Shown here: positions 19,323 to 25,949 of the stretch, piece after piece | How the letters are laid out: every line of letters starts with the position of its first letter | Position numbering within the stretch: the stretch's first letter is position 1 | Origin: a virus | Virus record (IMG/VR): IMGVR_UViG_3300044627_006928 | Location: 1-27,379 of that record | DNA length: 27,379 nt | Reading direction: 5' to 3' (one strand) | Position numbers and translations under genes: made by a program | The notes under the pieces: model-generated | The model's input: only the letters and a program-made list of their open reading frames with translations | Database searches by the model: none | What the model was told of the DNA's origin: nothing

Positions 19323-19925
19323 TTATTTAGGCTCTTCAAGAGCCTTGTATTTTTCAATTGGATTGAATAATTTTAAGTTTCTATATGTTTTTGCCTTGCC
19401 TACCGCAAGTTTTCTTAAATTTGCATAATCTAAATTATTGTCTTTGGCAAAATCTGCTATGCTTGAAATATTTAAAATTTCACCAGTAGTAATGTCTTGT
19501 AAAACGGCACCCATAGTTATCTTAATCTTATCTTTTTTGGGTTCCTTTAACTTCTCGTTGGAGCCAACGCTATCCTTCACTTCTCTTATTTCAACTGCAG
19601 TCCAACCTTTATAGGTTTTTCTTTTTCCATTCAAGAGTTCGCATATTTTTACTGCGGTAAGCCCATTTTCATTTCCGAATTTAGTCATATTTTCAAAAAA
19701 GACTTTTTCTCCGCTATCTGCTCGTTTTAACCAATAACCATTCTTTTCTTTTACTGGAGTATTCCATTTCCAATAGCGACCTTCACGAACAAAAAAGCCA
19801 CCATTCTCTTCAACAAAAAGTTGCCTGTTTTTTTCGGATTTGGAATTATCGTTCATTTTAGTCCATAAACGACTTCCTCTTGTGTTGACAGCTTCTTCCA
19901 GTGTTCTCTGTTCACGATATTCCAT
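19323..19925 (-). CDS. Protein with NUMOD/IENR-like DNA-binding repeats
   Basis: A 200-residue protein with two related segments. Residues 77-112 contain FENMTKFGNENGLTAVKICE, then GKRKTYKGW; residues 145-190 contain GEILNISSIADFAKDNNLDY, then GKAKTYRNLKLF. This pattern (short strand, helix-turn-helix, then GKxKTYxxW/L) is that of the repeat DNA-binding modules found with homing endonucleases (NUMOD1/IENR1 type). No nuclease domain is present, so it may be a stand-alone DNA-binding protein or the remnant of a homing enzyme. The N-terminal half also has RYWKWNTPVKEKNGYW. It overlaps the exonuclease gene by 14 bases. Confidence 0.65.
   Translation of the reverse strand: MEYREQRTLEEAVNTRGSRLWTKMNDNSKSEKNRQLFVEENGGFFVREGRYWKWNTPVKEKNGYWLKRADSGEKVFFENMTKFGNENGLTAVKICELLNGKRKTYKGWTAVEIREVKDSVGSNEKLKEPKKDKIKITMGAVLQDITTGEILNISSIADFAKDNNLDYANLRKLAVGKAKTYRNLKLFNPIEKYKALEEPK
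19324..19330 (-). promoter_or_regulatory. Late promoter element CTAAATA
   Basis: CTAAATA, ATTGGAG, ATG at 19316. Its TAA is the stop codon of the preceding gene. Confidence 0.7.
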
Positions 19926-20580
19926 TTGCGTTCCTGTATTTTTTTACTAATTTATGTAAATGTTTAACATAGTGGAGTGGATTTCCCTCAAAAACTTGTT
20001 TTAAGCCATCTTCACATGCAATTAATATTGCAAAATTGTCAACTATTATTCCCGTTCTTTCTTGGAACATTAGGGCATATGCAGTTGCCTGAGCAAAATA
20101 ATTATCGATATCTTTCTTTCTTTTTTCTTTTGTGCTGGCTTTAAAATCTATTATTGTAAGTTTGCCATCATATTCTGCAATACAATCTGTTCTTCCGGCC
20201 AGTTTTAAAGTTTTTGACCATAAAGGACTTTCAAGAGCAATTATGTTGTCTATCTTGTCTAGCTCTGGTTTCAATAAAGAAAATAAAGCTTTGTTTCCAG
20301 ATTGGAGATTATCATAATCTATATCTTCATTTTTTAAATATTTTTCTATTAAAGAATGGAATTTTGTTCCCCTTGATGTTACTCTTTTGCTTTCTTCTGG
20401 ATTTCTCTGTCTCCATTCAGCAAAAAATTGTTGTTTTTCAAAACCAACTACAGTTGTAACACTGGGAAAGATTCCCTCTGGAGTTTCATAAAAACGTTTT
20501 CCATTTTCTGAAACTTCTTTTAAAGAACCTTCTATGTCTATTGGTTTATGCGTAAACTTTTTATAATTTTCAATGTACAT
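19912..20580 (-). CDS. PD-(D/E)XK exonuclease (RecB/Cas4/MGME1-like)
   Basis: A 222-residue nuclease with the RecB-type PD-(D/E)XK layout: GTKFHSLIE (71-79) with the motif I His, ESPLWS with an upstream Glu (117), AGRTDCIAEYDGKLTIIDFKAS (129-149) with Asp132, Asp145 and Lys147, and QATAYALMF (164-172) with the Gln/Tyr motif. Phage members of this class are single-strand exonucleases, often annotated as MGME1-like, and act in replication or recombination. It is the only clear replication-type gene inside the virion-type cluster and has its own host-like promoter instead of a late element. No clear ribosome binding site precedes the ATG at 20580. Confidence 0.85.
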   Translation of the reverse strand: MYIENYKKFTHKPIDIEGSLKEVSENGKRFYETPEGIFPSVTTVVGFEKQQFFAEWRQRNPEESKRVTSRGTKFHSLIEKYLKNEDIDYDNLQSGNKALFSLLKPELDKIDNIIALESPLWSKTLKLAGRTDCIAEYDGKLTIIDFKASTKEKRKKDIDNYFAQATAYALMFQERTGIIVDNFAILIACEDGLKQVFEGNPLHYVKHLHKLVKKYRNANGIS

Positions 20581-20591
20581 AATACATAATA

Positions 20592-20619
20592 ATTATATCA
20601 CATATTATATAAGACGCAA
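20592..20619 (-). promoter_or_regulatory. Sigma70-like promoter for the exonuclease gene
   Basis: Minus-strand TTGCGT (20619-20614), 16 bases, TATAAT (20597-20592). The box pair lies in and just after the end of the upstream gene. It would express the exonuclease earlier than the flanking virion genes. Confidence 0.65.
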
Positions 20620-21492
20620 GGCCGTTGCATATCTTAATCCAATAGCTTCTCTTCCCAAATTTACATAAGCTGGTAAAAGAAATCCTTGTTCACCTGTTCT
20701 ATAAGAATCCATCGAACTACCACCAATATCAATTTTTGGACTTCTCGTTCGGCGTATTAAATTTGTCACACCGGCTATTGGTGGTGCAGATGGTTTTACT
20801 GGCTCTTCTTTTGGAAGAGGCTTTGTTTCTTCTTTTGGAGGAGTTCTCGTTTCTTCTTTTGGAGGAGTCCCAGTTTCATCTTTTGGAGGAGTTTTAGTTT
20901 CTTCTTTTGGAGGAGTCTTTGGCTCTTCTTTTGGAGGAGTTTTTGGTCTTGTAGAAGGAATCTCCTCTGGTTTTGGTTTTGGAGATGGAACCTCATCAGG
21001 TTTTGGTTTTGGCTTTTGGCCTGGGATCTCATCTGGTTTTGGCTTTTGGCCTGGGATCTCGTCTGGTTTTGGCTTTTGGCCTGGGATCTCGTCTGGTTTT
21101 GGTCTATACCCCGGTAACTCTTCTGGCTTTGGTCGTACTACAGGAATTTCAGCTGGTTTTGCTGGAGGAACCGTTGGTTGTGTTGTTGGTATTTCAACTG
21201 GCTTTGTTGTCGGTATTTGAGTTGGGACTTCTGTTGGTACGGGAGCTGTAGACGGCGATGGGGCTGTAGCTGGTTTTGGTTTTACTACAACTACATTTTT
21301 TGGTGTAGTCATAGTTGGTCTTACGGCTGTTCTTCCACCAGTTTCTGTTGCAGTACGTGTTGCTGTTTTAGTTGCCTGTTTTGCTCCTTGACTTAAAGCT
21401 CTTCCAACTGCACGAACTGCAGCTCCAACGAATTCATTTAAATTTTCTTGGTATCTTTGCTCCAACAGTTCTTCAACTAGTTTATTTTTCAT
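20605..21492 (-). CDS. Pro-rich repeat protein, probably internal virion protein
   Basis: A 295-residue protein with three zones. The helical start MKNKLVEELLEQRYQENLNEF contains an LLE site of prohead-protease type, followed by an Ala/Thr-rich helix (VGAAVRAVGRALSQGAKQATK). Residues 70-235 are Pro/Lys/Glu/Thr repeats: about four decapeptides of type PKPDEIPGQK, then six octapeptides of type KTPPKEET. Residues 236-295 look folded (VTNLIRRTRSPKIDIGG...ALRLI). The middle is probably an extended rod. The ATG overlaps the previous TGA as ATGA. It belongs to a set with the next two genes upstream, all repeat-rich. Confidence 0.7.
   Translation of the reverse strand: MKNKLVEELLEQRYQENLNEFVGAAVRAVGRALSQGAKQATKTATRTATETGGRTAVRPTMTTPKNVVVVKPKPATAPSPSTAPVPTEVPTQIPTTKPVEIPTTQPTVPPAKPAEIPVVRPKPEELPGYRPKPDEIPGQKPKPDEIPGQKPKPDEIPGQKPKPKPDEVPSPKPKPEEIPSTRPKTPPKEEPKTPPKEETKTPPKDETGTPPKEETRTPPKEETKPLPKEEPVKPSAPPIAGVTNLIRRTRSPKIDIGGSSMDSYRTGEQGFLLPAYVNLGREAIGLRYATALRLI
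20800..21110 (-). repeat. Tandem codon repeats of 24 and 30 bases
   Basis: Within the Pro-rich gene a 30-base unit is repeated three times almost exactly (about 21021-21110). A 24-base unit encoding KTPPKEET-type octapeptides is repeated six times (about 20800-20945). Unit lengths are multiples of 3, so copy number can change without breaking the frame. Confidence 0.8.
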
Positions 21493-22784
21493 TGTGAACT
21501 CTCTTTTGCTTTTAATTCTGCTACTTTTTGTGCAATACGAGCAGAACGCCCTTCAGCTCTTGATTGTTCTGCAGCCTGTTTTCTTGCTATTTCTGCTTGT
21601 TCTTCCTCATCTTCTCTTTGATTTTGAGCTATCTTACTTGGATCTCCGCCTGCAACACCTTTTGGCTTTTCATTCAAGTCGCCCATTCCTGCAGTTAAAG
21701 CATTTCCGGCTAGAATATTTGTTGCACTGCGAACAAGTGGGTTATATTGATATAATTTTTCCCCAAATCTTTGGTGCGTGCTTTTTGCGTTTCCTGTTTC
21801 TCCTGGAAGTTTATATTCTATTTCACCGACTTTTTCTAATCCTTTTCCTAATACTGCGCCAGCAGCTCCTGCTGCGGCAAATGGAAGAACTGCAGCTGCT
21901 CCCAATCCTGCAGCTGCACCTAACCCTGCACCACCGAGTGCAGAGGTTGTTGCGATGTCTGTTGCCATACCAACACCAGTTCCAACTGCAGTACCAGCAA
22001 TATCTTTTATATTTTCATCTTCTACACCAAGAGCACCTAAAGCTGATCGTGTGGCTTCATCGGCACCCCACCCTGTCGCCAAACCGACACCGAACCCCGT
22101 TAATTTTTTTGGAAAAGAGAGTTTTGATTTAGGTGCAGAAGGTTTTGGTTTTGCTTGTACTGGCGGCTCTTGTGGATATTTTGGTGGAGTTCCAGAAGGT
22201 TTTGGTTTTGCTTGCACAGGTGGTTCTTGTGGTGGTGTTCCGGAGCCTTTTGTTTCTGGCATCCCATAACTTGTAGGTTTAGTTAAATTTTCTAAATCTT
22301 TGGCACTTTGACTTAAATTTGAATTTGAAAAATAATTTCGTACACCTTTATAACGAATGCTTGGGTCACCCCACGAAGATGGGGTTTTTATGTCTGCAGC
22401 ATTTGCTGTGCCCTGTGTCGATGATGAGCTAACGGTTCCTTTAGCTGTGGAATTTGCATTTGCTCTGGCTCTTTCTTGAGTTCTCATTCTTCTTTGTGCC
22501 GAATCAGAAGTGCGAGAAGCTTTTTGAGCTTTTTGTGAAATATATTTTGCTGACATTTGTCCAAGATTCTCTTTAGATCCCGACTGCAAACGCATCTCAT
22601 CTCTAGCAGCATCTAACAATTTTTTATCATCTGCGGAGAGCTGGTGCATGCCACCTTGCCTTAAGCGTCTTAATACATTATCAAGGTTCTCGTCTTCTTT
22701 TATAAAAATCATGTACTCAAGAATAGTTTTTTGAGCATCAAGAGATTCACAAATATTTTTATAATGTTCTGTTAAGTAGTTCAT
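21489..22784 (-). CDS. Gly/Ala-zipper protein, probably membrane-active virion protein
   Basis: A 431-residue protein. Residues 1-75 are a helical domain (MNYLTEHYKNICESLDAQKTI..., with an ICE/S site of prohead-protease type). Residues 75-215 are low complexity with two PPQEPPVQAKPKPSGTP-like copies. Residues 225-320 are a long Gly/Ala-rich hydrophobic region (GVGLATGWGADEAT, GTAVGTGVGMATDIATTSAL, then GAGLGAAAGLGAAAVLPFAA) with a GxxxG pattern typical of glycine-zipper, membrane-inserting segments. The end is charged (EEEQAEIARKQAAEQSRAEG). Such a protein could help form a channel for DNA entry; this is inference. AGGA lies 8 bases before the ATG. Confidence 0.65.
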   Translation of the reverse strand: MNYLTEHYKNICESLDAQKTILEYMIFIKEDENLDNVLRRLRQGGMHQLSADDKKLLDAARDEMRLQSGSKENLGQMSAKYISQKAQKASRTSDSAQRRMRTQERARANANSTAKGTVSSSSTQGTANAADIKTPSSWGDPSIRYKGVRNYFSNSNLSQSAKDLENLTKPTSYGMPETKGSGTPPQEPPVQAKPKPSGTPPKYPQEPPVQAKPKPSAPKSKLSFPKKLTGFGVGLATGWGADEATRSALGALGVEDENIKDIAGTAVGTGVGMATDIATTSALGGAGLGAAAGLGAAAVLPFAAAGAAGAVLGKGLEKVGEIEYKLPGETGNAKSTHQRFGEKLYQYNPLVRSATNILAGNALTAGMGDLNEKPKGVAGGDPSKIAQNQREDEEEQAEIARKQAAEQSRAEGRSARIAQKVAELKAKESSQ

Positions 22785-22785
22785 A

Positions 22786-24399
22786 TTATATCCTGTAAGA
22801 AGATGCTTTTGTTTGTTTTATTGGTTGAGCTGTTTTTATTGATGAAAATGATGCTTGAGGATTCATTTGATTCAATTCTCTAAAACCTGGTTCAAGATTA
22901 TCATTTTCAGACGATGGAACAAAGCCAGACAATGACGCAGGCTTTGATGCAGCTTGTTCAAAGCTACCCGTTGGTTTTTGTTGCGTGCCTCCAAATAAAT
23001 TATTTGTTTTTTGTGAAACTTGTGAACCAGTTTGAGTAGAAGATGTAGAAGTAGTTGGAGGCGTAGAAGCAGTGGTGCTAGTGCCTGTTGGTTTTGGGGT
23101 GCTGCCCGAAGTACCAGCAAATTTTCCAGACTGTTGTTGGTTGGCGGCTGCAATTGCTTCAGGACTTGCTCCTAAATTTGACATCGACCCTGGTTTTGTT
23201 GATGGAGTTTTTCCAGCCGCACGGGAAGCTGCTTCAGATGCAGATACTTGTGGAAGACCTCTCTTAGATCTTTCCGCAGCAATAAATTCGTTTCTTTTTT
23301 TATCCCACTCCTGATAACTTTGACCCGACGCTGGACGAGCTAATTCTGGTGGTAAATTTATTTTTTCTTTCTGTTTAGCCTGTGTATCGTTTCTATATTT
23401 TAAATCACCTGAAACTCTTTTAGCAATATCACTATCGCTCATATCCATGTCGCCGCGAAGTTGTTGTTGAAATTTCATCTTATTTCTTGCAACAGCCATT
23501 CTTCCACTTTCACTCATTTTGCTAGTGTCTAGCTGTTCAATTGCAGCAAGACGTTGTTCTGCTTCTAATTTCTTTTTTGCATTTTGTTTTTTGTAGTAAT
23601 CTGTTCTTGCAGATGAGAATTTTTCATCCTCGGTTGGTTCTTTTTTCTCTGTTGCTTTTGCTGCATCAGCTGCTTCTTTTTCTTTTTGCGCTCTGGCTGC
23701 GGCTTCTCTTTCTTCATCTGCAGTAGGAACGGCAGGCCCTTCAGTATCAACTCCAGCTGTTGCCGGTTTCGCTTGTGCTGCCTGTGCTTCTCTTTCTTTT
23801 ACAAAGTCAGGTTTTACACCATATCTTGCACCGGTACTAGTTGTTTTTATAGTAGATCCCGCAACTTGTGCTTCTGCCTCTTCCGTTTCCTCTTCGTCTT
23901 GTTTTTGTAATTCTAATTGTTTATCTCTAGTAGCTTGTGCAGCAGCTTCTTGATCCCTTAAACTTACATACTGTTTTCTTTGTTCCGGTGTGGCATTATT
24001 TGGATCAATGTCTCTGAGCTGTGTTTGGATATCTGCCAATTCTCTTGCACTAGTTTGAAGCGTGTCTTGGTTAAATTTTTCTTCATCTTGCTCGTATATT
24101 TTTTTAACAGATTCAGTCAAAGAACGAAATGGATTGCCTGCAATGTTTTTTGTAAAAGCAACTATACTTGGCGTCCCATTATTTTTTATTTCTTGCGACT
24201 TATTGATTGCTTTTTTGACAGCCGATGTCATATTTTCATTATAAGAAACAGTGGGGGCTGGTTTTGGTTTGCTGGTTTCTAGCAAACTTTTAACAGTATT
24301 AACTACTGATTCTGTCTTAGGTTTCACGTTAAAGTTAGGTTTTTTTGTCAAGAAATCCTTGACTTCCCAGTAAAATTGTTTATCTTTTTTATTATCCAT
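22786..24399 (-). CDS. Large Ala/Gln/Lys-rich late protein with shared repeat cassette
   Basis: A 537-residue protein. The start MDNKKDKQFYWEVKDFLTKKP is followed by a helical region with SLLETSKP and NPFRSLTESVKKIYEQDEEK. A long charged, probably coiled-coil region (about 100-350) is rich in Glu, Ala, Gln and Lys. The C-terminal 150 residues are Ser/Thr/Pro/Gln-rich and contain SMSNLGASPEAIAAANQQQ, a cassette found again in the protein at 25950-27182. Low complexity and the late promoter (CTAAATA, 10 bases before the ATG) suggest an internal head, ejection or tail component. There is no enzyme motif. It ends 1 base before the next gene. Confidence 0.7.
   Translation of the reverse strand: MDNKKDKQFYWEVKDFLTKKPNFNVKPKTESVVNTVKSLLETSKPKPAPTVSYNENMTSAVKKAINKSQEIKNNGTPSIVAFTKNIAGNPFRSLTESVKKIYEQDEEKFNQDTLQTSARELADIQTQLRDIDPNNATPEQRKQYVSLRDQEAAAQATRDKQLELQKQDEEETEEAEAQVAGSTIKTTSTGARYGVKPDFVKEREAQAAQAKPATAGVDTEGPAVPTADEEREAAARAQKEKEAADAAKATEKKEPTEDEKFSSARTDYYKKQNAKKKLEAEQRLAAIEQLDTSKMSESGRMAVARNKMKFQQQLRGDMDMSDSDIAKRVSGDLKYRNDTQAKQKEKINLPPELARPASGQSYQEWDKKRNEFIAAERSKRGLPQVSASEAASRAAGKTPSTKPGSMSNLGASPEAIAAANQQQSGKFAGTSGSTPKPTGTSTTASTPPTTSTSSTQTGSQVSQKTNNLFGGTQQKPTGSFEQAASKPASLSGFVPSSENDNLEPGFRELNQMNPQASFSSIKTAQPIKQTKASSYRI
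23099..23202 (-). repeat. Repeat cassette copy A (104 bases)
   Basis: These 104 bases match 26893-27059 with one base change, once the extra 63-base unit in the second copy is left out. The copies lie in two different late genes about 3.8 kb apart and encode the same 21-residue segment plus flanks, so a recent duplication or gene conversion is likely. Confidence 0.9.
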
Positions 24400-24409
24400 G
24401 GCTGTAAAA

Positions 24410-24416
24410 TATTTAG
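24410..24416 (-). promoter_or_regulatory. Late promoter element CTAAATA
   Basis: CTAAATA, TTTTACAGCC, ATG at 24399. It is divergent from the + late promoter six bases away. Confidence 0.65.
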
Positions 24417-24421
24417 AATTA

Positions 24422-24429
24422 TATAAATA
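24422..24429 (+). promoter_or_regulatory. Late promoter TATAAATA (exact T4 consensus)
   Basis: TATAAATA, then CTTAAAAGGT and the ATG at 24440; AAAAGG gives a short ribosome binding site. With the minus element at 24410 it forms a compact divergent late promoter pair. Confidence 0.75.
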
Positions 24430-24439
24430 CTTAAAAGGT

Positions 24440-24937
24440 ATGAAGAAACAGGTACTCCTGTTAAATCAAGACAACACTCCTTTAAATATTATCACTGTCG
24501 CCAAAGCTTTTAAGCTTCTTTCTAAAGATAAAGTTTGGATCGATGAGACAGCACAAGAATATTATGAAGTTGTCTCTGTCTCAAAAATTGTAAGAATTCC
24601 AAAAATTTTAATATTAAAATATTATATTCGTTTGCCATACAAAAAAGTAGCACCGAATAGAAAAAATATTTTTAAAAGAGACCAATATTGCTGCCAATAT
24701 TGTGGAAAAACTTTATGCGATGAAACTGCCACTATTGATCATATTATTCCAAAATGTAAAGGTGGGGGGTTTTCTTGGACTAATTTGGTAGCAGCATGCA
24801 AAAAATGCAATTTAACCAAGGGAAATAGAACACCAAAAGAAGCTAGCATGCCTTTGTTAAAGAAACCAAAAGAACCTTCATATGGTTTCTTGTTTGAAGA
24901 TATGCTAATTACTTTTAAGAGACCAAACAATGCCTAA
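24440..24937 (+). CDS. HNH endonuclease
   Basis: A 165-residue protein. The N-terminal part MKKQVLLLNQDNTPLNIITV...KAFKLLSKDKV is the usual lead of a widespread bacterial and phage HNH family. The nuclease part has YCCQYCGK (zinc CxxC, 85-88), ATIDHIIPKCKGG (catalytic Asp-His, 100-101), NLVAACKKCN (second CxxC, 120-123, and the HNH Asn) and KGNRTP. It probably cuts DNA; mobile or packaging-related roles both occur in the family. The frame is open from 24398, but the ATG at 24440 follows a late promoter and ribosome binding site and matches the family start. It overlaps the next gene by 8 bases. Confidence 0.88.
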   Translation: MKKQVLLLNQDNTPLNIITVAKAFKLLSKDKVWIDETAQEYYEVVSVSKIVRIPKILILKYYIRLPYKKVAPNRKNIFKRDQYCCQYCGKTLCDETATIDHIIPKCKGGGFSWTNLVAACKKCNLTKGNRTPKEASMPLLKKPKEPSYGFLFEDMLITFKRPNNA

Positions 24938-25235
24938 TTATGCTTTTCGTTGTGAAAAATGTAGTCACACATTTGATGAAATTTTAAATTATAACGACAG
25001 GGATCTTCCGACCAAAAAACCTTGTCCAAGTTGCAACAAAAAGAAAGTTGTAAAAGATTGGGGTGCATCAACCCCATCGCTTGCAATGGATATGACATTA
25101 TGTCCGCAAAAAGTAGTTGGAAGTCAATTTAAAGAAGTAATTGATAAAATTAAATCAAGTGGCCAGGTTCCAAAGCGTTTCCATGAAAAATTGGATAATA
25201 GCGTAAAAATGAAACCCGGAAGAATAGTTCGTTAA
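24930..25235 (+). CDS. FmdB-family zinc-ribbon protein
   Basis: A 101-residue protein with the FmdB-type zinc ribbon at the N-terminus: MPNYAFRCEKC (Cys8, Cys11), then PCPSCNKK (Cys32, Cys35). The MPxYxFxCxxC start is diagnostic of the family. The rest is Lys-rich with a helix (GSQFKEVIDKIKSSGQVPKRFHEKLDN). Members are called putative regulators, but their role is not settled; several environmental T4-like phages carry one. Translation is coupled to the HNH gene (8-base overlap). It overlaps the convergent RuvC gene by 4 bases. Confidence 0.85.
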   Translation: MPNYAFRCEKCSHTFDEILNYNDRDLPTKKPCPSCNKKKVVKDWGASTPSLAMDMTLCPQKVVGSQFKEVIDKIKSSGQVPKRFHEKLDNSVKMKPGRIVR

Positions 25236-25771
25236 TTTTTGCTGGCTATCAACGATTTTAATATAAAGTAACTGTCCACAATATCAGTTACCGGATTTGA
25301 CAAAGTTTTTTGCTCAAATTTTTGAAGTAAATTTGTATTTGTTTCTTTGCTGAAGGCTTCATACATTAGGGCTTTATCAGCATTACCTTTGCCCGTAGCG
25401 AGTTTCTTGGCTTTAGACGGCTCAATGACCGTCAGAGGAATCGCGGCCTTATAGAGCTTATGCTTAAAGATTCCCATATTTTCGGCAAGATTAAAAACTT
25501 TACCTTTTGATCCATAAGAATAGCCCTCAACAGCGACATCTGAGGCCCCAATACAAAGTTTTAAGGCCCACTCAGAAATGCTGTCAAAACGGTCTACATC
25601 CTGTTCGTAGTCTTGAAAAGATTCTCCCTTTATATTCGGGAATACTTTATTTGTAAATTTTTTAGTATTTGTTAAATAGTAAAACAAACAATTTTCAAAT
25701 TTAAATTCTTTGCGTTCGTCATAAAGACAAAGGCAAGGGCAAGTTATCGAATAATCAACACCTACTAACAT
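25232..25771 (-). CDS. RuvC-like Holliday-junction resolvase
   Basis: A 179-residue RNase H-fold nuclease of the RuvC type. The first strand MLVGVDYSIT carries Asp6. VAVEGYSYGSKG (79-90) gives the Glu82 site. NLAENMGIFKHKLY is the typical following helix. KGNADKALMYEAF and PVTDIVDSYFI (160-170) supply the last acidic pair (Asp163, Asp166). Such enzymes resolve recombination junctions and branched DNA before packaging. Two ATGs are possible. The one at 25780 is only 3 bases after the late promoter and would lie before a T4-type start; the one at 25771 leaves a short leader and matches the family's usual first residues, so it is preferred. Confidence 0.85.
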   Translation of the reverse strand: MLVGVDYSITCPCLCLYDERKEFKFENCLFYYLTNTKKFTNKVFPNIKGESFQDYEQDVDRFDSISEWALKLCIGASDVAVEGYSYGSKGKVFNLAENMGIFKHKLYKAAIPLTVIEPSKAKKLATGKGNADKALMYEAFSKETNTNLLQKFEQKTLSNPVTDIVDSYFILKSLIASKN

Positions 25772-25783
25772 ATAGAACATATA

Positions 25784-25791
25784 TATTTATA
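25784..25791 (-). promoter_or_regulatory. Late promoter TATAAATA (exact T4 consensus)
   Basis: TATAAATA on the minus strand directly downstream of the hairpin RNA region and upstream of the RuvC gene. It helps decide the start at 25771. Confidence 0.8.
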
Positions 25792-25798
25792 CCTTGGC

Positions 25799-25883
25799 CA
25801 GCAGCGGTGGTTCCTGAGCATTACGATGAGCGTATACTTCGATTGGCCCAAAAGGAATGCGTGGAACTACCCCACCGCCGCTG
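25799..25883 (-). ncRNA. Candidate structured small RNA between two late promoters
   Basis: This segment is far richer in G+C than its surroundings. CAGCGGCGGTGG (25883-25872) and CCACCGCTGCTG (25810-25799) pair over 12 bp, with one G-U that would be an A-C clash on the + strand, so the minus strand is the likelier RNA. TTCC/GGAA continues the stem after a 5-base bulge, and GCATT/AATGC can pair inside. CATAAATA lies about 8 bases upstream and TATAAATA just downstream. A minus reading frame through it has no start codon, and a 20-codon + frame (25826-25888) has no ribosome binding site. No known family is recognised. Confidence 0.5.
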
Positions 25884-25890
25884 ACTAAAA

Positions 25891-25898
25891 TATTTATG
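25891..25898 (-). promoter_or_regulatory. Late promoter element CATAAATA
   Basis: Minus strand CATAAATA, then TTTTAGT and the first base of the hairpin stem. A T4-type start would fall at the 5' end of the structured segment. Confidence 0.65.
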
Positions 25899-25899
25899 A

Positions 25900-25931
25900 A
25901 AAAATCCTCCCTTTAACAGGAAGGATTTTTA
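25900..25931. terminator. Terminator hairpin
   Basis: AAAATCCTCC pairs with GGAAGGATTTT (one bulge), A/T-rich on both sides. On the minus strand it ends the gene at 25950; it may also work on the + strand. Confidence 0.75.
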
Positions 25932-25949
25932 ATTTTTGTTTTTAAATTA

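Noticed and set aside
20800-21110. CRISPR-like array
   Set aside because: The repeats are contiguous codon repeats without unique spacers, inside one open frame.
23565-23750. Minus-strand 61-codon Lys/Gln-rich frame and similar small frames in the late cluster
   Set aside because: They are out-of-frame readings of the low-complexity regions of the large genes.
25826-25888. 20-codon + frame beginning MSVYFDWPK
   Set aside because: It reads like protein, but has no ribosome binding site and lies wholly within the hairpin segment; kept only as an alternative in the finding.
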